From the NCBI RefSeq assembly GCF_003931565.1, contig NZ_RRYI01000010.1, positions 62,001 through 126,000 of the forward strand: DNA of 64,000 nucleotides, in the 5' to 3' direction. Positions 18,720-25,146 of this stretch are shown piece by piece. Below the pieces are notes generated by a model that saw only the letters and a program-made list of their open reading frames with translations, was not told the DNA's origin and made no database searches. Source of the DNA: Caulobacter sp. 602-1. Lineage in GTDB: Bacteria > Pseudomonadota > Alphaproteobacteria > Caulobacterales > Caulobacteraceae. The stretch's first letter is position 1. Each line of letters starts with the position of its first letter. A program made the position numbers and the translations under genes.

Positions 18720-19373
18720 CTAGTAGGCGTTTTCCGCCATCAGAAGGTGCGGCACGGTCATAAGCAGGATCCGAACATCCTCACCGACCGACCAGCGCTC
18801 GATATATTCGTTATCCGCATCAACCCGAGCAGCCATAGCCTCGATGGCGTTGGTGCCGCCGCGCAGCCCCTTGATCTGAGCCAGACCCGTCAGACCCGGG
18901 CGAGCCCGGAACCTCAGGTGATAGTTGTCGATTAGTGCGCCATATTGCGCGTCGTGCGCCAAGGCGTGCGGACGCGGGCCGACGATAGACATGTCGCCAC
19001 GCAACACATTAATGAGCTGAGGAAGCTCGTCGATACTCGTCTTGCGGATGATCTTGCCGAGCGTCGTGATCCGATCGTCATCACGCTTGGCCTGGACGAC
19101 CTTCGAGCCGTTCTCCTGACACCGCATCGAGCGGAACTTGAAGATCGTGAAGGCCTGACCGTTCAGCCCGCCGCGCGATTGCCGGAACAACACCGGGCCG
19201 GGCGATTCCAGCTTGATCAGAATGGCGACAAGGGCGAGGAGCGGCGCGAAGAACAGCAAAGCGCCGCCCGCCACCAAAATGTCCATCGCTCTCTTGAGCG
19301 GATCCTTGGCGACCGGCGACGTTGTCACGGCGCAGGTTCGCTGATCCGCTGACGGATTAGTTGCAATCAGCAC
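18720..19373 (-). CDS. priming sugar-1-phosphate transferase (short PHPT)
   Basis: About 217 residues from a GTG at 19373 preceded by GGTGGGGA; a TTG at 19424 gives a longer version. One N-terminal hydrophobic helix (MDILVAGGALLFFAPLLALVAILI) is followed by the catalytic block: ESPGPVLFRQ, FKFRSMR, DDRITTLGKIIRKTSIDELPQL, NVLRGDMSIVGPRPH and RPGLTGLAQIKG. It transfers a hexose-1-phosphate to undecaprenyl phosphate to begin repeat-unit synthesis. This single-helix form resembles PssZ of Caulobacter (recollection) rather than the five-helix HfsE/PssY form at 26809. Confidence 0.9.
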   Translation of the reverse strand: MLIATNPSADQRTCAVTTSPVAKDPLKRAMDILVAGGALLFFAPLLALVAILIKLESPGPVLFRQSRGGLNGQAFTIFKFRSMRCQENGSKVVQAKRDDDRITTLGKIIRKTSIDELPQLINVLRGDMSIVGPRPHALAHDAQYGALIDNYHLRFRARPGLTGLAQIKGLRGGTNAIEAMAARVDADNEYIERWSVGEDVRILLMTVPHLLMAENAY

Positions 19374-19417
19374 GTGGTCCCCACCAGTGTTATGTGTCCG
19401 GGTCTTTGCCCGATGGT

Positions 19418-19432
19418 TTAACAAGCCTTTAC
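19418..19432 (-). promoter_or_regulatory. possible CtrA-like box upstream of the sugar transferase
   Basis: TTAA-N7-TTAC on the plus strand (GTAA-N7-TTAA on the gene's strand), one base off the TTAA-N7-TTAA consensus of the Caulobacter cell-cycle regulator CtrA. It lies 45 bp before the chosen GTG start. If the TTG at 19424 is the true start, the box overlaps it. Confidence 0.25.
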
Positions 19433-19449
19433 TAAATCAGCGTTCCGCA

Positions 19450-19472
19450 AACAACCGCTCTCGGCGGTTGTT
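19450..19472. repeat. 9-bp inverted repeat hairpin
   Basis: AACAACCGC, loop TCTCG, GCGGTTGTT: a perfect stem in the region upstream of the sugar-transferase operon. There is no T tract on either side, so it could be an operator or a weak terminator. Confidence 0.4.
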
Positions 19473-19998
19473 AACCAACCTTTCTTCGCAGCGAAGCGAT
19501 TCCTGCGCATTCAAGTGACATTCTCAGCCCTAATGACGGGCGCCCGGGTGAATATTGGCGACGTCAGCCCCCTAAAACAGCGAGCACCGGCGCCTTCGAC
19601 TGTGACGGAATGCACAGGGTAAACGCCGGCGCAGTTCACTGAGCCGTCATGAGCGTCGCAAGAATATGCGACGGATCTTTGCGCCACCGCTCTTGGAGGT
19701 TCCCAATACTCGGTGAACTGGAGCGGGCCGAAGGACTATGCGCATTGGCGGGCGGCCGATTCAAGGATGGCGGAAGCTGGTCGGCTCTGCCGGCGTCCAC
19801 GGAAGACTTAGGGCCAGCCCCCAGCGCGCTGCGAAGCGGCTTTCGCCCAGCTTCGGCCGGTGCCGCTCTCGCGCCGCCGATCCTGCAGCCGGTTCCCCGC
19901 AAAGCCGCTCCTTCGCTTGCACCCCCGGTCTCGCCGACGGGCGTCGGGTTTCAGACGCGCCTTGAGCGTCCGCAACCCAACGACCGAAGGAGATCACC

Positions 19999-20526
19999 AT
20001 GTCCAGCGCAGCGGACCGGCTATCGCCCAGGATCTACGTCGCTTGCCTCGCGGCCTACAATGCCGGCCACCTCCACGGAGCGTGGATCGACGTCGAGGAC
20101 AAGGAAGCAGTCAAAGACGCCATCAGCGCCATGCTCAGCGCCTCCCCTATGGCCGGCGCGGAAGAATTCGCCATCCACGATTATGACGGCTTTGGCGGCG
20201 TGAACATCGGCGAGTACGAACCCATCGGTCGGATCGTCGAGATCGCTTGTTTCCTGCGCGAGCGAGGCCGGCTCGGCGCGTTGGTGCTCGATCATGTGGG
20301 CGGAAACATCGACGAGGCGATCTCGGCGCTCGATGATGGACACCAAGGCGCCTACGAGAGCTTGGCTGACTATTTCGAGGAATTCACGGAGGAGACGGTC
20401 GAAATCCCTGCCCCCCTGCGGCTCTACATCGACTACGAAGCCATGGCGAGAGACGCCGAACTCGGCGGCGAGGTCTTCACGCTCCGGACGGCTCACGACG
20501 AGATTCACGTGTTTCTGGCCCGGTGA
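19999..20526 (+). CDS. ardA: antirestriction protein ArdA
   Basis: A 175-residue acidic protein. 'RIYVACLAAYNAGHLHGAWID' and 'AEEFAIHDYDGFGG' are the ArdA signatures, and the overall negative charge fits its role as a DNA mimic that blocks type I restriction enzymes when mobile DNA enters a cell. Length matches the family (about 165-180). It is preceded by AAGGAG and faces the first integrase, with a shared hairpin terminator between the two genes. ArdA is usually plasmid- or transposon-borne, which supports calling this a mobile element. It does not look disrupted. Confidence 0.93.
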   Translation: MSSAADRLSPRIYVACLAAYNAGHLHGAWIDVEDKEAVKDAISAMLSASPMAGAEEFAIHDYDGFGGVNIGEYEPIGRIVEIACFLRERGRLGALVLDHVGGNIDEAISALDDGHQGAYESLADYFEEFTEETVEIPAPLRLYIDYEAMARDAELGGEVFTLRTAHDEIHVFLAR

Positions 20527-20607
20527 GGCCGGCGGCTTCTAGAAGAGGCCCCTGCCTGGGGTTTCCGCCTTGATCGCGCGTCCCTCCCCCACTCAGCGAT
20601 CACTCAG

Positions 20608-20636
20608 GCCCTGGCGCTGCGGAGCGCCAGGGCTTT
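20608..20636. terminator. hairpin terminator between ardA and integrase 1
   Basis: A perfect 11-bp stem, GCCCTGGCGCT / AGCGCCAGGGC, with loop GCGG, followed by TTT on the plus strand. It ends at the integrase stop and so could serve both convergent genes. The loop and the outer stem resemble the hairpin at 22635-22664 in the second element. Confidence 0.75.
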
Positions 20637-21900
20637 AACATTTCTCGGCTGGTAGCGGGCGGGCGCACGCTTTGGCCCACTCCTCCATCAAGGCGCGCCG
20701 CTTTTCAAAAAGGTCGCCGCGCCGATAGGCGGCTTCGACCTTGTTGGCGATGGTGTGCGCCAGAGCCATCTCCACCACCTCACCTTGGAAGTCGGTTTCC
20801 TCCGCTGCCCAGTCCCGGAAGGTGCTGCGGAAGCCGTGGCTCGTGAGATCGTCTCGGCCCATGCGCCGCATCACGGCGAGCAACGCCATGTTGCTAAGCC
20901 CCCGCCCCGCGACCTGCCCCCAGAACACTGGCCCTATCGGGCCGACTTCGCCAGGATTCAGGGTCTTGCGGTGTCGCCGCGCTTCGATCTCGAACCAGCT
21001 TTTCCGCTGCTGCTCCAGGATTTCCATGGCCGCGTCGCTAAGCGGCACACGATGCTCGCGACCGGCCTTCATGCGCGATGCCGGCACAGTCCAGACCTTG
21101 TTGTCTAAATCGATCTCGCCCCAGTCGGCGCCGATGACTTCGCCGGTCCGCGCGGCCGTCAGGATCACGAAGCGTAGGGCGAGCACCCCAACACCAGATT
21201 GCGAACGCATCGCGGCCATGAAAGCCGGCATCTCCTTGTAGTCGAGCGCGGCGTGATGCTTGACCTTCGCCACCTTGGCCTTGGCCGGCAGGATCATCTC
21301 CAGGTGGCCTTTCCACCGCGCCGGGTTCTCGCCGGACCGGAACCCCTGCACCGTCCCCCAGCTCAAAACCGCCTCGATGCGCCCACGCAGTCGGCTGGCG
21401 GTTTCCGACTTGGTCAGCCAGATCGGCTGAACGGCCGCCAGGACGTCGGCGGTCTCGATGTCGGCCAGGCGCTTCTTGCCAAGGTGCGGCGCGGCATAGG
21501 TGTTGAGTGTGCTCGACCACTGCGCGATGTGCTTTTCGTTGCGCCAAGCGGCCTTGTTGGCGTCGATGTAGGCGACCATTGCCTCGGCGAAGGTGGGCCC
21601 GCTGCTCGCCTCAGTCGCCGTCACTTTCTGTTGAACGCCTCGCGCTCCGAGCGGATCGACACCCCGATAACGCTGCATGCGGATGTCGCGAGCCTGCTCA
21701 CGCGCCTGCGCCAAGCTTACGAGCTGGAGTGGCCCAAGGCCCATCTGCCGTTCACGGCCCGCGTGCCGATAGCGGAAAATCCACGACTTCCCGCCGGTCG
21801 GACCGATCTGCAGATAGAGGCCGCCCCCATCAGGATAGCGACCGGGCGCTTGAAGCTGCCGAACGGTCAAGACGGAGAGTCGGTCGTAAACGCGCGCCAT
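20635..21900 (-). CDS. P4-type tyrosine integrase (element 1)
   Basis: A 421-residue integrase with the N-terminal DUF4102 arm-binding domain (LSVLTVRQLQAPGRYPDGGGLYL), a SAM-like core-binding domain (AEAMVAYIDANKAAWRN) and the C-terminal catalytic domain. The catalytic Arg is in TAARTGEVIGADW, the HxxR in TSHGFRSTFRDW, and the nucleophile Tyr in VEAAYRR. Such enzymes insert elements at the 3' end of tRNA genes. Its start lies 178 bp from a copy of the tRNA-Ser 3' end (22078-22091), and it reads away from it. It is clearly paralogous to the integrase at 25147-26415. It looks intact. Confidence 0.95.
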   Translation of the reverse strand: MARVYDRLSVLTVRQLQAPGRYPDGGGLYLQIGPTGGKSWIFRYRHAGRERQMGLGPLQLVSLAQAREQARDIRMQRYRGVDPLGARGVQQKVTATEASSGPTFAEAMVAYIDANKAAWRNEKHIAQWSSTLNTYAAPHLGKKRLADIETADVLAAVQPIWLTKSETASRLRGRIEAVLSWGTVQGFRSGENPARWKGHLEMILPAKAKVAKVKHHAALDYKEMPAFMAAMRSQSGVGVLALRFVILTAARTGEVIGADWGEIDLDNKVWTVPASRMKAGREHRVPLSDAAMEILEQQRKSWFEIEARRHRKTLNPGEVGPIGPVFWGQVAGRGLSNMALLAVMRRMGRDDLTSHGFRSTFRDWAAEETDFQGEVVEMALAHTIANKVEAAYRRGDLFEKRRALMEEWAKACARPLPAEKC

Positions 21901-21911
21901 GAGCTAACCCA

Positions 21912-21951
21912 CACTTTGACCCCCGCGGGACCAACCCCCACTTTGACCCCC
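21912..21951. repeat. direct repeats before integrase 1 (possible arm-type sites)
   Basis: CACTTTGACCCCC occurs at 21912-21924 and again at 21939-21951, with an inverted GGGTCAA just after. The repeats begin 12 bp before the integrase start. The position fits arm-type integrase or excisionase binding and autoregulation. A perfect palindrome, CTGGACGCGTCCAG, lies at 21981-21994. Confidence 0.55.
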
Positions 21952-22077
21952 ACTGCGAGGGTCAACGAGAGCGCATAGGACTGGACGCGTCCAGACACGG
22001 AAACGCGAGTTTTCCGTGATGAATCAATGGATTTAGCGCGTCTATGGACGAGGCTGGATTGCGCTGGAAAGCGGGGA

Positions 22078-22091
22078 TGGCGGAGACGGAG
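22078..22091. repeat. internal attachment-site copy (tRNA-Ser 3' end)
   Basis: TGGCGGAGACGGAG is identical to 26610-26623, the 3' end of the tRNA-Ser gene including its CCA. It marks the boundary between the two integrase elements and has the same spacing and orientation relative to integrase 1 as the tRNA has to integrase 2. Confidence 0.8.
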
Positions 22092-22128
22092 CCAAGATAA
22101 AGCATCCGCCAAAGTTCGCCGAAAAGCT

Positions 22129-22496
22129 CTTATTTTTGTTCTTGCTCAAAATGGATGCTCGGCCGTCTACGCAGGCTGCGCTTGGAACAGTGCGGGGCAA
22201 GAACAACCTGGCGCTGGAGGGCGTCGTGGGCGTCGGGCCAATCCCGGCCGGGCGCTGGGAGATTGGAGCCCCCTACAACAAGCGCACGAGTGGGTCCCTA
22301 CGCCCTGAAGCTCGACGCGGTAGACGCCAAGCCCGGCGATGACGTTGACCAGCGGACGGGCCGGGGCGCGTTTAGAGTGCACGGCGACAGCGTTCGCGCC
22401 CCGGGCTCCGCCTCGAACGGCTGCATCATCCTACCTCGCGCGGTCCGCGAGCTGATCTGGAAGTCGGGGGACCGCGACCTCACCGTCGTCGCTTGA
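22129..22496 (+). pseudogene. Tlde1/DUF2778-like L,D-transpeptidase-fold protein, frameshifted
   Basis: The protein can be read only by changing frame twice. 'VYAGCAWNSAG' is in one frame; after a GGGG run at about 22195-22198 the next frame gives KNNLALEGVVGVGPIPAGRW; after a GGG run at about 22292 a third gives GPYALKLDAVDAKPGDDV and the catalytic block HGDSVRAPGSASNGCIILP. Removing one G at each place restores a continuous protein ending SGDRDLTVVA. The HxD...SxGC motif is that of L,D-transpeptidases and the peptidoglycan-attacking Tlde1 family. No good start codon is visible, so the 5' end is also unclear. Sequencing error at two G runs is an alternative to decay. Confidence 0.7.
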
Positions 22497-22504
22497 AGCT
22501 CTAA

Positions 22505-22532
22505 GCCCCCGACGCTCTCCGGCGCCGGGGGC
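22505..22532 (+). terminator. hairpin after the Tlde1-like gene
   Basis: GCCCCCG pairs with CGGGGGC (22526-22532) around a GC-rich loop, 8 bp after the stop. There is no T tract, so it is a possible terminator only. Confidence 0.45.
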
Positions 22533-22634
22533 CTGACCAGGCTTCAGGACTCCTTCGAGTCAGCCCCACAGCTAAGCTAGGTCGCCGGCTAAAAGCGCAA
22601 AGGTCGTGTCCGGTTCCCGACATGCGGAAATGAA

Positions 22635-22664
22635 AAGCCCCGGCTCTGCGGAGAGCCAGGGCTT
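22635..22664. terminator. hairpin related to the ardA/integrase terminator
   Basis: AAGCCC-C-GGCTCT, loop GCGG, AGAGCC-A-GGGCTT: a 13-position stem with one mismatch, flanked by A on the left and TT on the right. It shares the CT-GCGG-AG apex and CCAGGGCTT end with the hairpin at 20608-20636. Confidence 0.5.
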
Positions 22665-22756
22665 GGTGATCGCTAAGTCAGGGGGGACGGACAGCGATCA
22701 GTTGAAGAACACCCCGCCGGAGGGTTCGTTCCGGCTTTCCCACATGGAGCCTCATC

Positions 22757-23008
22757 ATGAAGCGCGCCATCTTCTTGGCGGGCGTCGCGCTCGCGTGCCT
22801 GTCGCTATCTGCCTGTTCGAGCCTGGACGCCGCCCTCCAACCCGGCGGTGTCGGCGAGAAGGTTCTGACCAACCTCGAAGGCTGTCATCGCGAGTACAGC
22901 GGCGCCCTAGGCGCGGGCGTGACCGGTTCCTTCCGCATCATCTGCGATCCGGTCCCCTCGGAGGTCGCGCCGCCCGCCGAGCCCGCCGCACCGCCAGGCG
23001 GCACCTGA
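22757..23008 (+). CDS. small lipoprotein of the integrative element
   Basis: 83 residues. MKRAIFLAGVALACLSLSAC is a lipoprotein signal with the lipobox Cys at residue 20. The mature part has two further Cys (GCHREY and IICDP), possibly a disulfide, and a Pro/Ala-rich end. Start supported by GGAG 7 bp upstream. It follows the Tlde1-like gene, and the pairing of a peptidoglycan enzyme with a small lipoprotein recalls phage lysis cassettes or effector-immunity pairs, but I recognise no family. Confidence 0.7.
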   Translation: MKRAIFLAGVALACLSLSACSSLDAALQPGGVGEKVLTNLEGCHREYSGALGAGVTGSFRIICDPVPSEVAPPAEPAAPPGGT

Positions 23009-23064
23009 CGAGACACATCTGACGACTGAACCGTTCGCCTGCGGGCTTTGAGCGCACAAAAAAG

Positions 23065-23092
23065 GGCCCCGCCAGTATGAACCGGCGGGGCC
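23065..23092 (-). terminator. strong hairpin with T tract on the minus strand
   Basis: GGCCCCGCC / GGCGGGGCC, a perfect 9-bp stem with a 10-base loop. On the minus strand it is followed by CTTTTTT (complement of 23058-23064), so it would stop transcription coming from the right. It also lies 57 bp after the lipoprotein gene. Confidence 0.6.
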
Positions 23093-23111
23093 ACTTCGCT
23101 ATTTTACCCGC

Positions 23112-23315
23112 ATGATGACAGCGTCCCAACTCATCGCCGAATTGCGAAAGCTGCCGCCCGATATGCCGATCGTCACCACGGCCGAAGTTGGACACTTCGC
23201 TCGCGAGCCAACCGTTTCGCGGCGCGAGTGGGTGATCTTCGGGGGACGAAACTACGCGCCCATGTGGCATGCGACGCCGGAGGATTCCGCCGCGGTCGAG
23301 GTCATTTGGCTGTGA
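23112..23315 (+). CDS. small hypothetical protein
   Basis: 67 residues, starting MMTASQLIAELRKLPPDMPIV. This opening recalls many phage and plasmid proteins in which a short helix is followed by 'LPPDxPV' and a beta-strand domain. It has no signal or membrane segment. No strong ribosome site precedes the ATG pair. It could be a small phage-like accessory protein; the function is unknown. Confidence 0.5.
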   Translation: MMTASQLIAELRKLPPDMPIVTTAEVGHFAREPTVSRREWVIFGGRNYAPMWHATPEDSAAVEVIWL

Positions 23316-23369
23316 TGACAGCGGGTTGTCGCAAACTTGTCGGGTCTCGCGCTTGGGGAACTTGTTCGG

Positions 23370-23537
23370 TTAGCGCTGACTTTGCGCGGGCCCGCTGCTG
23401 AGCGAGCCGCCCATTCCGGCGCCGGGCTTATGGGCGAAGACGATCGTGAGCGCCACGATGATCACCGCAACGGCGATGATGACCGCCGGGAAGGCCGTCT
23501 TCTTTTTGACGTGCGGGTCTGGCGGGTTCGGGGCCAT
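23370..23537 (-). CDS. putative small single-pass membrane protein
   Basis: 55 residues from the ATG at 23537: MAPNPPDPHVKKKTAFPA, then one strongly hydrophobic helix (VIIAVAVIIVALTIVFA) and a Gly/Ser-rich tail. The K-K-K before the helix fits an N-in orientation. The ribosome site is poor, and a longer frame to 23711 lacks protein-like sequence. It is uncertain whether this is expressed. Confidence 0.4.
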   Translation of the reverse strand: MAPNPPDPHVKKKTAFPAVIIAVAVIIVALTIVFAHKPGAGMGGSLSSGPAQSQR

Positions 23538-23649
23538 CAGGGAAGCGGCGCGAAAGCCTCGACGTCCGATGACAACCAGGGACCAGCAGCGGCCAGAAAG
23601 CGGGCCTAAGCTGTCAGCCCTTTTCCCAAGCAGGTCACGCCCTGTAATA

Positions 23650-24813
23650 TCATCCAGGCTGATGAAGGCGGTTAACCCAGCAGATGGCGTTCGTGCGGCC
23701 AATCTCCTCATTCCCGGATAACATTTGAATATAACCTAACCAATAGGCTGTCAGCTCCGGATCTCCCGCTTTAACTAGAACAGAAATCCTCAAAAAACTC
23801 TTTGGCTGGATAATAATAGGGTCTGAAAAGCGCACCACTCCTTTGGCCTTTGCCGGATCCAACACGACTTTGGCTGAGACGGGAAGAGCAAATGAAAAAT
23901 CGCCGGCTCCACCTCCCCCGGCTATTTCGGGCGGCGGTTCGCTGGCGAGCATGTTAATGCGAAGCCCGGTCAAGAGCTTAGGCTCGCTTTCCCCATTAAA
24001 GAGGACGAGTTCAAGCTTAGGATCTGGCCCAAAAAACTGCGGTATGTTCCTGGGCTCTGGTGACGTAATTTTAAGTATTTCTCGGAGAGATGTAAAATTT
24101 TCCGATGTTTCCCGAATGCCAAAAAGTTCGAATTGGCGAAGAATATAGTAAGCCTCGTCATCAACGTTGCCACCCTGAAATTCAGGGGATCTTACAAAGG
24201 AATGGCTTTGCGCTTTATTGATCGCTTCGCGAGCTCTACTTTTTGAGCCGCCTAGACTGGACAGGAGTGACTCGGCGACGGCTGGAAGGGCTGTTTTTTC
24301 AGGTGGAATAATACAGTCCGAAATATTGATCGAACTGACGAAATCCGACCTCCTGATTACCCCCGTCGCCCGAACGCCTGCTACGAGCCGCTCTGGTTCG
24401 ACGAGATCGCTGGCTGAATTTATCAGATGAATATCGACTACGTTTAACGGGCGTTCTCGCGATACCGGTAGTCTCACTATGCCGCTATCTCCTGGGTCAA
24501 ACGGATAAGCTTCTTCCCCAGTGTATAAATACTCAATAGTCGGCTCTGCCTCCTTGCCTCTCTGACCTTGCAAAGCACTCGGCGGTATATTCTGTGACGG
24601 AGCCTTGATCGAAGCAGAAGGAGATGCAGCGGGAGCTGGCGGCGGTGCGCCTTGAACGACCTTTTCTACGAACGCATTGACGACAATCCCCGCCAAGCCA
24701 ACGACAGCAGCCAATACAATAGCAAGCGGGTGTTGTTTGAGTAGTGGAAATTGAGCGATCAACAAACGCCAGGCGCGAAGGCCGCCACTGGCAATAGTGT
24801 TGCGCAATCCCAT
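23650..24813 (-). CDS. hypothetical membrane-anchored protein, island cargo
   Basis: 387 residues from the ATG at 24813; a GTG at 24852 is possible. There is a short basic N-terminus, one helix (HPLAIVLAAVVGLAGIVVNAF), a Pro/Ala/Ser linker, then a 300-residue domain with alternating strands and no motif I know. VDIHLINSASDLVEP and DDEAYYILRQFELFGI are distinctive stretches. It is markedly AT-richer than its surroundings, with many AAA, TTT and ATA codons, so it is foreign DNA. Its position beside the integrase makes it likely cargo of element 2. It looks intact. Confidence 0.65.
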   Translation of the reverse strand: MGLRNTIASGGLRAWRLLIAQFPLLKQHPLAIVLAAVVGLAGIVVNAFVEKVVQGAPPPAPAASPSASIKAPSQNIPPSALQGQRGKEAEPTIEYLYTGEEAYPFDPGDSGIVRLPVSRERPLNVVDIHLINSASDLVEPERLVAGVRATGVIRRSDFVSSINISDCIIPPEKTALPAVAESLLSSLGGSKSRAREAINKAQSHSFVRSPEFQGGNVDDEAYYILRQFELFGIRETSENFTSLREILKITSPEPRNIPQFFGPDPKLELVLFNGESEPKLLTGLRINMLASEPPPEIAGGGGAGDFSFALPVSAKVVLDPAKAKGVVRFSDPIIIQPKSFLRISVLVKAGDPELTAYWLGYIQMLSGNEEIGRTNAICWVNRLHQPG

Positions 24814-25056
24814 GACCACTTGCCCCGTAAACGCCCTTTGTGAAGATAACACTCATGGCGTCCTATTCGGAAGAGCGGCGCATCTGTGTGAGACGATCCG
24901 CAGGCCTATCGTCGCCGCCGTCTACTGGAGTCGACCGGCAGCGAGCTCGGCACCGTCGGCGCACGTCGTCCCTTGCAGATACGCGTCGCGCCTGCTCAGC
25001 GGCGTAGGCGCGGCGGCCTTAGCGCACTGCCGGATACAATTTCGCAGATTAGCGTA

Positions 25057-25087
25057 GGTGCGCCAGAGACGATTCGAACGAATGACG
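25057..25087 (-). repeat. tRNA-3'-end-like fragment
   Basis: GGTGCGCCAGAGACGATTCGAAC contains the T-loop motif (GATTCGAAC) and AGAGACG in the same order as the tRNA-Ser end, but its stem is broken and no 5' half is present. It lies 60 bp beyond the stop of integrase 2. It may be a worn attachment-site relic. Confidence 0.3.
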
Positions 25088-25146
25088 TTGGGCACAGAAA
25101 AAATCTAGACAGGGTCACTTTTGCGCGGCTTCTCGCGCGCTCCGCT

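Larger units (their letters stand above)
19374..19998. other. long intergenic region: promoter of the sugar-transferase operon and island left border
   Basis: About 570-625 bp without a credible gene. Left part: TTAA-N7-TTAC at 19418-19432 resembles a CtrA box, and a hairpin at 19450-19472 has arms AACAACCGC/GCGGTTGTT. Right part: GC-rich sequence with short open frames but no start, ribosome site or protein-like composition. The left end of the integrative island must fall in here or nearby; the clearest clue is ArdA starting at 19999. AAGGAG just before 19999 is the ardA ribosome site. Confidence 0.5.

Noticed and set aside
19765..19774. Third attachment-site copy GGATGGCGGA for element 1
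   Set aside because: Only 10 bases match the 22075-22084 region, which is expected about once in ten such windows by chance; left as unproven.
19649..20203. Open frame upstream of and overlapping ardA
   Set aside because: No ribosome site, Pro/Ala/Arg-rich shadow composition, and it overlaps ardA in another frame.
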